A stretch of 64,000 bases of DNA from Ricinus communis (Eukaryota > Streptophyta > Magnoliopsida > Malpighiales > Euphorbiaceae): the NCBI RefSeq assembly GCF_019578655.1, contig NC_063265.1:22864285-22928284 (forward strand). Reading direction: 5' to 3'. Shown here in pieces: positions 26,016 to 35,823 of this stretch. The translations under genes were made by a program, and so were the position numbers. A model generated the notes under the pieces. It ran no database searches. It had not been told where the DNA came from and saw only the letters and a program-made list of their open reading frames with translations. Positions within the stretch are counted from its first letter, which is position 1, and each line of letters opens with the position of its first letter.

Positions 26016-26678
26016 GGTTATCTCCATGATAAAGCCCATGGGTTGAAAACCGGAAACGGCAGCCCAAGGATCTTAGTAATGGGCTTAAAGCCCATATCAA
26101 AACCCCAAAGAGAAAAAGAAAAAGAAAAAGACAAAGAAAAAGAAAAAGGAAAAGAAAAGAAAAGACAAAAGAAAAAGAAAAAGTCAAAAAAGCAAAAGAT
26201 TCTTTCAAAGCATGGCCGACAACTTTCTCAAAAGGTGGTTGCCATTATCACAAGACTCCAAAGACTTCAAAGACAAGTGGAAGACAACTGGAATCATTTC
26301 TACTCCACTATCCAAAGCATCCAAAGCCCGTGAAAGGTATCCAAAGCTCCAAGACCTCTATATATAGAGGAGTCCTCCTCCAAAGAAGAACTCAGAACTT
26401 GAAGTAGACAGCATAGAGAGATAAGCTCTTCTGTTATCTTGTTCTCATCAAAACGAAGAAAGATAAGAGTGAAAAAAGTGAGTAGAGAGAGAGAGAAATC
26501 TTGTAACTCCTCTTGTAAGTCTATATTTTTCTTCTATTTCAAAGTTTTACAAAGTTGTATGTTTGTTTAAAGCTTTCAAAGTTGTTTATATGTTTTTGTT
26601 CAAAGTCTGTTATTATTAATAAAGCAATTCAAAGTTTATCTTCTTTATCTCTATCTTATTCTTTCCCCATCATCAAGC
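26016..26678 (+). promoter_or_regulatory. Pararetrovirus copy A intergenic region: promoter, leader, poly(A) signal
   Basis: Holds a purine tract of mostly GAAAAA units (26108-26196). A perfect 16-bp palindrome CCTCTATATATAGAGG at 26356-26371 contains the TATA box. A leader-like segment with GAGAGAGAG follows, and an AATAAAG poly(A)-like signal lies near 26618. The order TATA, leader, AATAAA fits the terminally redundant pregenomic RNA promoter of Caulimoviridae. Copy B has a matching TATA (CTATAAATA on minus, near 27314-27322). Confidence 0.72.
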
Positions 26679-27046
26679 GTATGCTCTGTGCTTGCCTCGT
26701 CTGAGGATTTTAGCAAAATTACTTACTATGAATGTGGGAAAAAGGGTCACACTTCAAAGTATTGCAAGTTTTCTAAAAAACTTCATGAGCTCCAAATAGA
26801 AGATGAAATTTTGAGCAAAATTTCAGCTCTTCTTGTTAATTCATCTGAATCAGAATTTTCGAATAGTGAGGAAGAGTTTCAAATTGATGAAATCAAAACC
26901 TCATCCGATTATTCTGAATCAGATTCTGATTATATTCCAAAGAATATTAAGATCCTCAGACGAGGCAAGCACAGAGCATACACTTAAATGGGACTAACAA
27001 GTTTCTGGTGTGCAGGATCCTCAGACGAGGCAAGCACAGAGCATAC
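26679..27046. repeat. 30-bp viral repeat, three copies, flanking a coat-protein fragment
   Basis: The 30-mer beginning GTATGCTCTGTGCTTGCC occurs at 26679-26708 (plus) and, as exact reverse complement, at 26952-26981 and 27017-27046. Between the first two lies a plus-strand zinc-knuckle fragment (YECGKKGHTSKYC, about 26709-26951) whose first Cys is Tyr. The last two form a direct repeat of 65-bp period on minus. This is the meeting point of the plus and minus viral copies. Confidence 0.93.
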
Positions 27047-27614
27047 ACTTATTAAATCTTAAATAAAAATGGAAAGAAAGATGATAAAATTTTATTAATG
27101 GATGAACACATATACAAACTTTGAAAAAGCTTTAAAATGAAAGCTTTGAACAAAAGAAATATAACTTACAAGAGTTAGTGAATACAAGAGGAAAATGGTT
27201 TCTCACTCTTACTCTCTCACACTCTCTTTTCTCACTTCTAATGGTATAACTTGAAGAATACAAGAGTTTCTTGTTATTTTTCAGTCTGCCTTCTTCTTTG
27301 GAAAACTCCTTTATTTATAGAGGCCTTCAGCCTTGAAGCTTCATAATTGAAGCTTTGGATGCTCTTCATAGTGGAATGAGGGGCTCCACGTCTTTTGGAT
27401 GTTTTTGAAAATGGAGTGAGGGGCTCGATGACTTTTGCAGGAGTTGTCTGCCATGCTTGAGGAATCTTTTTAAAAAAGTAAAGGTGCAGAGTCTTTTGTC
27501 TTTTGTCTTTTCTTTTTAAATGACTTTTTTTTATTATGATTGGGCATTTGGCCCATTACATAAATATTTTGGGCTGCTATTTTTGGTTTTCAATCCAAGG
27601 GCTTTACAAAGATA
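27047..27614 (-). promoter_or_regulatory. Pararetrovirus copy B intergenic region
   Basis: Reverse-strand counterpart of 26016-26678: a TATA box CTATAAATA reading leftward near 27318, a downstream leader with CT/GA-rich text and an AATAAA-like segment near 27098. The purine tract seen in copy A is much shorter here (about 27486-27520). Confidence 0.7.
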
Positions 27615-29213
27615 TTATTTGATGGGCTTGAATATCCCAAAACAGTCATCTTCATTCGAGTCACCATCTAGATCTATTGCTGCTGAGCTGGTGCTAGAAG
27701 AGGAAGATGAAGCTTTAGATTTACCTTTGGAAGAGGTGGTTTCCGACAACTTTTTGATCAATTGTAAGAAATCTTCTTCTGTTTGAGCCGCCGCTAGCTT
27801 TGGAATAATGAAGGACTTCTGCACCAGGAAAGTGGTCTGTTCTTTCAGAGGTGGTAAGAAGCTATTCTTTGAAAGAAAACTTTGTACCATCTTTAGAGAT
27901 AATTTTACTTGGTGGTTGAATTTATCCCACTATTTGACTTTGAATCTTCGAGCAAGGATGATCTCTCCATCTGCTGCTTGGTTGAAATGGAAATACCACA
28001 CACATACCCAGGGGAGAAAAAAGTTTGAACAAAATAGAAGTAAAGGGGAAAAACGTCTTTCTATTTTGTTTGATATGTAGTGGGCTTTGAATACATTAAA
28101 CAGAGGTAGAACTTCTGGAATTATGGTTTCAGGAACATTGCCATAAAAATTCCACCATTGTTTAAACCAATATGGGATCTTTGAAGTTTGGATTGAGCTT
28201 GTGTCGAAGTAGAAAAGCTAAGAATGGTTTTGTCCTTCGTTTTGAAGAAGAAAGGTATTAAACCAAGCTTGTTGATAATCCCAATAGTTGAAAGAAGTGT
28301 TTAGGCTTGATGGGTAGGTTCTTTGGAGGGAAGTTGGAAAAGATCTTGATGAATGTAAATCCATTCCCCAATCTGAAGGGTGGAGGATTCTTTGGATGGT
28401 GAATGTGGAATATGTAGGGTCTTTATGGTCTTTGTGCTTTTTGAAGTGTTTGATTATGGAAGTAAATATTCTTGCGTTTATTGCTACTGCCCTGTTCATT
28501 CTAGTTCCTACTGCTTTTTTTACTTATAATTTACGTAAAAACGGTTAGTCAAAGTGATTAATTTGAATGAAACTTGACTTTGCAGAACCAGTTACTTTAA
28601 GGATAGACTAGTAGTAAGATTGAGGCTTTGATATATTCCAGGGTTTGAAGTTCCATCTTGGAGAAAAAAAATTTGAAATTAGTTTTGAGGGGCTTTCTGT
28701 ACAGAATCCTTCCTCAATAGTTAAAATGCTTTAAAAATTTTGCTTTTCTATATACTCATTAGCTTTGAAAAGTTTTATTTGTGACAAAACTATTTGTTGA
28801 GAATTGGGCTTTGAAATACTTTCAGAGCTCTGAGATAGGTTTTGAGGGAAAATTTCTAACTGAGGTTTTGAAAAAGGGATAGAAAGTATACCTTTACCTT
28901 TGTTGGAAGAGGAGGATGTCTTTGGAGAGGATGTCTTTGGAGAGACTTCGGGGTAAAGTTGTATCATTTGGTTTGAATATTCTTTGACCCTTTTTAGAAA
29001 TTCAGGATCTTGCTGTGCAAGCCACTCCTGAATTTGTAATTGTTGTTATGCCGGATCTTCCTTGCTTTTGTCAATTTCTTCCCGGATGATTTCGGTCCAG
29101 GCTTTTAAGAGGAGGGTAAAATCTCCTTTTTTGGACTTTGAACAGGCTTTGAATTTGCTGTCGACTTTTCTTTTTTGTCTTTTACTTTCAATTTTCTTGG
29201 CATTTTCACTCAT
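27615..29213 (-). pseudogene. Pararetrovirus copy B: ORF2, broken
   Basis: Starts at ATG 29211-29213, overlapping the RNase H stop (29206-29208) by eight bases. The text has the same order as copy A ORF2: QIQEWLAQQDPEF, the Ser-rich linker, a WNFKPWN segment, NYWDYQQAWFNTF at about 28270, a WWDKFNHQ-type block at about 27920, and a poly-Ser C-terminus ending at 27615. Stops and frame changes lie near 29050, 28730, 28205 and 27900. The stretch 28500-28620 seems to be diverged or inserted sequence. Function unknown. Confidence 0.78.
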
Positions 29214-30287
29214 GTTTTTGAAGAAACTCTTTGGTTAGAAAGTCTGGAATTGAATTCGAATCTCCTCTTATGTATTCAATTTCAAAATCAGAAACAGAAA
29301 GAATGGCTTGCCATCTAGAAAAAATATGTTTTGAACATCTTTTTGTAAAACCTCTTTGGCGGATTTACAATCAATCCTTAAAAGAAATTTTTGGTTTAAA
29401 AGGTCGCTTTGGAATTTTGAAATGCACAAAACTATCGAAAGAATTTCTTTTTTGATAGTTGAATAATTTTTTTGTGTATCATTCCAGTGTGTAGAAGTAA
29501 ACTGGACAATACATTCTTTGTTGTTTTGAACTTGCTTAAGAATCCTACCATATCCTAAATTTGATGCATCAGTTTCAATAATTTTGAATCTGAGATGGAT
29601 CACTAAGCTAGCATGGTATTTGAAACTTGCTTTTAATGCTTTGGACAATCTTTGTATGCTCATCAGTCCATGCAGGGGGGTTTTTCTTTAATCTATCATG
29701 GAGGGGCTTTGCTAGACAGTTCAAATTTGGATAAAAATCCATCACATAATTTAAGCTGCCAAGGAATCTTTTTAATTGAGTTTTTTTTTTCAAAATATTG
29801 TCTGGAAATTTCGAAGTAAAAGCTAGAGGCCTTTCAATTGGGGTGATAGTTCCCAGGGAGATGTAGTGACCAAGAAATCTAATTTTTGTTTGGAATAAAG
29901 ATATCTTGGACTTTGAAACTACAAGACCATTTTTCTTAACAACATAGTAAAATGTCTCCAAGTGTTTGAAATGTTGCTCTAGAGAATTTGAAAATATCAA
30001 CACATCATCGATATAGACATTGCAAAATTTTGAATAAGGATTGAAAATGTCATTCATGATTTTTTAAAATTCAGAAGGAGCATTTTTTAATCCAAAGGGC
30101 ATTACATTCCATTCGTATTGGCCAAATGGGACTGTAAATGCAGTTTTGTATCGGTCTTTAGGATGAGTCTGGATTTGCCAAAATCCTGACTTCATATCAA
30201 ACTTTGAAAAAATAAAAGCAGAATGAAGCTTTTGAAGAAGATCTTTTTTGTTTGGAATGGGGTATCTAATCCACTTTAGGGCTTTAT
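29206..30287 (-). pseudogene. Pararetrovirus copy B: reverse transcriptase/RNase H, 5'-truncated
   Basis: Enters in the RT fingers (KALKWIRYPIPNKKDLL) and continues through FSKFDMKSGFWQIQ, PFGQYEWNVMPFGLKN, the YIDD motif (near 30015-30027), FLGHYIS and the thumb. RNase H follows (IETDASNLGYG, NYSTIKKEILSI, DCKSAKEVLQ). Stops or frame changes lie near 30063, 29610 and 29265. Less damaged than copy A in this region. Everything upstream (movement protein, capsid, protease) is missing at the breakpoint near 30288. Confidence 0.88.
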
Positions 30288-30446
30288 TAACCAAGCAGCA
30301 GATGGAGAGATCATCCTTGCCCGAAGATTCAAAGTCAAATGGTGGGATAAATTCAACCACCAAGAAAAATTATCTCTAAAGATGGTACAAAGTTTTCTTT
30401 CAAAGAATAGTTTCTTGCCACCTCGAAAGAGACCCACCACTTTCCC

Positions 30447-30450
<4 letters not shown>
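30288..30450 (+). pseudogene. Pararetrovirus fragment C: piece of ORF2 on plus
   Basis: Encodes the RFKVKWWDKFNHQ block and the following KNSFLPP segment of ORF2. It is nearly the reverse complement of about 27800-27975 in copy B, including the AAGCAGCAGATGGAGAGATC string. It is joined directly to the copy B reverse transcriptase on its left and to a (TA)n tract on its right. Confidence 0.88.

Positions 30451-30508
<58 letters not shown>
30451..30508. repeat. (TA)n microsatellite at a viral breakpoint
   Basis: 29 TA units lying exactly between ORF2 fragment C and movement-protein fragment D. Confidence 0.97.
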
Positions 30509-30512
<4 letters not shown>

Positions 30513-31866
30513 TTACATTCAACAGGAAATCAACCTCTTCTAGATTTTCTGATGATGACTCTTCAACATCGACCATAGATATTGGAAGGGTATCAAAAAT
30601 ACCTTATGTTATTTATGCCCCTTACAAAGAACCAACTCCATCACAAACACACCCAAGATTTTCAACATCTAATATACCAAGCTCAAACACTATATTACAG
30701 AATGTTGATTACTAAAACAATATCCCTAGACCCGTATACAATGAACCAAAGAAAGATGATGATATAGAGACCGTCTTTACCCCCTCTTCACCATCACCAT
30801 CTGCAATAACTCAAAATCTAGAAGCAGAAATCAACATGATTTCAAAAGATTTTCAAATCAATAAAAGCTTTTACATGAAGATTTCTATTCAAAGAAAAAC
30901 CATTCCAAAAAACTTTAGTTTTTTAAACACTTTTTACAAGAAAAGGACAGTATCCTAGAAAGATACTACCAATTTTGCATACAAAACAAGATCCAAATCA
31001 AATTTTTTGATTGGTTTCAGATTTATTGCAAAGAAAACAGTATTCTTTATCCTTTCAAAGAAAAACTTATTAGTCCTGTTACTGTAAGGAACAAGACTCC
31101 AGAGTGGAAAGTTGGAGAAAACCAAACCATCCAGTCTGAATATCCTCCCCTTAGAAAAATAACCATTCCTTATGGAGAGAACGAAATAGAAGCCACACCT
31201 TACAAATTAGTAGGAGAGGAGCTTGAGAAAAATGTCAAGAATATTGTTCAGTAGAACAATTTCTCGAATAGCTATCTTAACATAATAGGGAAGCAGCTTA
31301 TTAGGATAGAAAGCCAGATCCAAAAACCTCCTATAATCTTCACCTCTCCAATCCCCAACACTGATCATCCAAAAGAGATAAGCCAAATAGAAAAGCTCAA
31401 AATCCGGTCCTTGAACCCTACCAAATCTCAAAGCCCGGCCCAAGACCAATTTGAGCAAAGCGAGTTTGCTAGGCGATCGAGGCAAATTAGCCACTACTGA
31501 GTCCTCAAAACTAGTTACACCATACTCCTCAGCGTGTGGGAATATCGGTCGCTATAGATCAAACCCAATGCGATGAATCTAGTGATTCAGAGCTTGAAAA
31601 CGTCATTGAAAAACCTTCTAACATCAACAGATTCGGATGGCAAGCCCCTAGATTGACTTAGCATACTTCTAGGAGTACTGCCCCAGATCTAGGGATAGAA
31701 AATAGAAATAATATCCTTACCCAATCTAGATTCAATGCCTCTTCTGTCTATGAATGAAATATGGATGGAATGTCAGAATACAACATCCTTGGTCTCTTAC
31801 AACAGATGATCATGGCAGCCAATGCTTATAAAACCCAAAGCAGTACCTCTGATAGAGCCATTGCAG
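30509..31866 (+). pseudogene. Pararetrovirus fragment D: movement-protein linker to capsid
   Basis: Aligns by eye with about 19,930-21,290 of copy A (matching blocks around SRFSDD, STSTIDIGRVSKIP, the TPSSPSPSAITQ linker and the EYNILGLLQ capsid start) at roughly 85-90% identity. Many stops and frameshifts. Bounded left by (TA)n at 30451-30508 and right by (TA)n at 31867-31884. Confidence 0.88.
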
Positions 31867-32900
31867 TATATATATATATATATAATTGATTTCTTCTGTG
31901 TAATACTAATTGATAGGGCTCCATTGGTAACAGGAGTCGGGTCACCCATATCTGCATCATTTTTCCCGCTCTGTAACACAACACAGTTTATAACTAATAA
32001 ATAACAGTCCGACATTAATGTTTTTTTCACAATCTAACTCATAAATAATTTTTTGGAACTTGATTTAATTATTCATAGCCAAATAAATTTTTTAGTTCCA
32101 CTAATTAATATGTAATCTTTATAATTAACCTAACAATTTATTAAATGAAATTAATTATTTATTTATAATTAATAACTAATGGTGATAATATTTCCTAAAA
32201 TCTTTAATTAATTTATCGAGTTCAAATAAATTTTTATCAAGCCAAAAATTTAAAATTCTGCGTGTTTAGAAAATATTGGGGTCCGAAAGCCGGTACAGTC
32301 AACAATATTGGAATTCGGATACGAAGGCTCCTACGCGAAGCTCCAGATGCGTGGAATCCAAATACAGCAAAATTGTAGCTTAAATCTCACCGAAAAATGC
32401 CAGATCACAATGGAGAAAAATCGGCTCTAGTGAGGTGGTGTAGAGGCTGTCGGCGACAGAATGAAAGAGGGGAAGGGCTGACTTAAGGTTTTGGTGGTGG
32501 GGAGTCTAAATCCAGTGTCGAATTTGATAGAAGAAGCCGACATTGGTTTTTCTTTATAGGAAAAAATGCACTTTGAACCCTCAATAATTTAACATTAACA
32601 TTAGACTTATAATAATAATGATAATTATATTTTGTGTAAATTAAATCCAAGCTTAATTGAAAAATAAGCATTTAAGTAAAACAACTTTTAAAATGTCCCA
32701 AATCAAGAGAATATATTTATTTATAAAAATAAATAATAAAACAACTCAAGTAATGTATTTCGCTAGTCAATTAATTAATTAAAATTATTTAATAATTGAA
32801 ACTGATACTGAAAATATTTTAATTTATCAAAGTACCTCTGAAAAGTAATAAAATTGAAATTTAAAAATTACAGTGTATTACAATATTTTTGTTTGTCTTT
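31867..32900. mobile_element. Microsatellite then LTR-like gypsy remnant
   Basis: Starts with a short (TA)n (31867-31884). Then non-coding text resembling plant gypsy LTR or leader sequence (GGAGTCGGGTCACCCATATC near 31935, GGGGTCCGAAAGCCGGTAC near 32279). Could be the right flank of the insertion target whose left flank is 17.8-19.0 kb; the match is not shown. No gene. Confidence 0.3.
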
Positions 32901-33370
32901 TTCACTTCCTCTGTGTTATGTTCTATAGTCTGCTTTTTATTATGTCTTCTTGTGCATGCCTTATTTTATTATTTTACTAAACATATTTTTGACATTTATA
33001 TGCATTTTTTTATAGTTTTGGGGTTTCTGAAACTTAAAATCACTCAAAATTGAAAAACTGCTAAAATTCGCCTGTACGGCCGCCCGAAAGGATACACAGC
33101 CGACTAACAATGCGTAATAGCTGATCGACTGTTCACCCATGAATCCCTCGATTTTGCCTTTTTTTTTGTATTTTTAGTATGTGTCTTTTAAGTTTTTTGC
33201 AAGCAGTTGTAGGAGAGTTGTAATATCTATTTTCTTTTGCTTTCCATTTTATTTTATTTTATTTCTTTTTGTACTCTGTAATAGTTAGTGGACAATATGT
33301 GATTGACGATGTGATTGTTAAATTAAAATCAACTCACCTAGAGAGTAGGTCTAAAATATGATGTTTTTCC
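32900..33370. repeat. Dispersed non-coding repeat, partial copy 2
   Basis: The GCCGACTAACAATGCGTAAT / GCTGATCGACTGTTCACCC block is followed by GTTGTAGGAGAGTTGTAATA and a downstream segment ending CTAGAGAGTAGGTCTAAAAT. It parallels 57.40-57.66 kb (GTTGTAGGTGGGTTGTAATA ... GATAGATAGACTTAAGCCCT). Non-coding. Confidence 0.5.
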
Positions 33371-34013
33371 TCAAAAGGCTTGCCACTAGACTAAGAACAT
33401 ATACATATGCCGAATTCATCAAGCAAACCCACACTAGGCACATAACTCTTCAAATCAACACTTGATCTATATATTGTGTGCATATATAGTGTATATGAAG
33501 ATCAAACTTTAAATTTTCAGAAATCTAAAGTTTTGTTATTCATCTTCTAAATCATATTCATTACTGTCCAAAATCAAATCAAATCAAACTAATACACATA
33601 TGCATATGCCAAAACTCTAGAATGTGTAGTATGTTACATTTTGCTTTGATCATCAAGAATCCGATTCTAAATTGTTTTGAACAAATTTTGAGCATTAAAT
33701 ATTCAAGAAAAGTTCCTATAATAATTACCCATGCTATTATTTTAATTAATTGTTCCATTTAAATTTGATAAGAGATTGGGCATGTCATGGACTCCCAACA
33801 CCCAAACTATAATCAAACGAGATAAAAAAATCTAAAAGCTTCCAGAGCATAAATCCTATTCCTTAGGGTTCATATGCAACAAAAGTCACCTAAAAATTCA
33901 AAGTACAGCTATGGCAACCAATTAAAACTCTAGAATAATATAGAAATTCCAGATTTGCATGCTTATGATTAATTAACAATTATGCAACCATTATGAATAA
34001 ATTAATCAATGGA
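33371..34013 (-). mobile_element. Internal leader of a Ty1/copia element, truncated
   Basis: Lies just inside the primer site at 34014-34026. No gag is recognisable, so the element is cut off to the left near the dispersed repeat. Confidence 0.4.
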
Positions 34014-34026
34014 GGCTCTGATACCA
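34014..34026 (-). other. Primer binding site, tRNA-iMet type
   Basis: The minus strand reads TGGTATCAGAGCC, the canonical initiator-tRNA primer site of Ty1/copia elements (also used by caulimoviruses). It directly follows the LTR end. Confidence 0.85.
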
Positions 34027-35823
34027 CTAATGAGAAATGAGATTAAAACATAATGAAAGGCACAACAAAAGGAAAATAAAAAGTTTTCAATTTCCACTAG
34101 AGATCTTATTGATGTAAAGTAGTCATAGTACACAAAACAAGCAAAAGATGGAAAGGGCTTACAAAGGGAGTATGCCGCCAATTCTAAGGAGTGCTTCTAG
34201 CTTTTTTGATTCTTGATTCTTTAAGGATGATTGATGCACTTCAAAGCTACTCAAATGACCATCCTCTTTTAGTGATCCACACAAGCTTCTATACAAAGAT
34301 CTCACTAAACAACTATTAGGAGATTGAGAGGAAATGTAGGAGATTGAATGCTAGTTCTAAGCAAGGGGATGAATTAATTAATCTTATTAATTGATTTACT
34401 TGGAGTATGCTTCTTAACAAAATATTTTTCTCAATAAAAACTCAAACCTTGCTGCCCCTAGCATCTCTTTCTATATATATGGCCTTTTAATCAAAGTCCT
34501 TATAGGTTTAGGATTACTAATAAATCCTAGCTTAATTAAGTTGCCATTTTGTTTTTCTAATTGGACTTTGATTAATTAAGATCTAATTCATGGATAATAA
34601 ACCTATCATAGGTGCCTTATATAAGGCCCATCAATTCTTAATTAATTAACCTTTAATTAGGCCTAATATATATGAGCTTGAGCCCATTGCTTAAAGCCTT
34701 ATTTTAATCGTCACTTAAAGCCTATTTATGTGTGACCCAAAAGGTTCCTAATATGTTGGCAATGAATATAGATTATGAATTAAGCTCCTTTAATTTGATG
34801 TTAATTCTCGAATTTAACTTAATCCATATTCATATATCAATATTGGCATTTAGCAATGCATCATGACCACCCAAATATGTAGGAATGATTGAAGTGCTTT
34901 AATCAACCTTCATAATGAACAATCTTATAATGTAACTCAATCTTTTCATTATACTTTTATCCCAATTGATTCGTAGTGTATGGATGCAAGTGTTAACTCT
35001 ATAATTGAACTAATCATATTTGTTCTTGATAAATGCATATAACATCTTGAATAAGATCCATGAAACACTTTTCATAATCTTCATTTATACAACCTTGGCC
35101 AAAGGTTTCTATATTAAATCATATCAAGAATCCTTAGGATAAGGTCCCATGATATATCATCATGGGTAATGAATTTTTTATTACTTACTTATTATCTACA
35201 TATGATTCTACTATATACAATGACTATCCATTAAGCACTCCATGCAGAGGAGGACACAAGATAATATCAAAGTATAATAATTCTCGTATAAGATAATATA
35301 CTGTTATGCCAAGTCTAAGGATCACGTCTTATATGATTGTCGCAAAAGTTTTATCCATAGACACTTGGGGTAAATTCCATTTGGACTATTAGTAGGGTCG
35401 TGTTCGATGAACTTATTCTTGTAACAAACACCCATATGCTTACCTTAGAATCCCTATTCCTCAACCTTATGAGACAAATTACTTACTTCATAAATAAGTG
35501 ATAACCCATTATGGTAGTCTCGAGCATTTAATCAATGTCTAACAATTAATGTCTAAGTCTTGACCAAACATCGACTATGAACAAAGTTTAGGAACGTATG
35601 TAATGAGAACCTCATCATTATATCCTCGCTTTATAATTTCTCTTACATTTGTGTTTACATTCTATGGTGTTCATATCTAATGGTTTAGATTATTCCTTGA
35701 TAATACCATGACTAGTACCATTAAGAGTTGAACAATGCCTTTGGTATAATTGTATGCCATTATTAATGTATAAATTGACGTAGATCATCTGACAACTTCT
35801 TGCCTTTAAGGCATACTCTAACA
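34027..35823 (-). repeat. Ty1/copia LTR, about 1.8 kb
   Basis: On minus the LTR starts TGTTAGAGTATGCC at 35823 and runs to the primer site. The inner end reads CTCATTAG rather than the expected TAACA, so one or a few bases are altered. No ORF of note. A partner LTR was not found. Confidence 0.65.

Noticed and set aside
26043..26333. Lys/Glu-rich 96-codon protein
   Set aside because: Produced by the (GAAAAA)n purine tract in the viral intergenic region; copy B does not preserve it.
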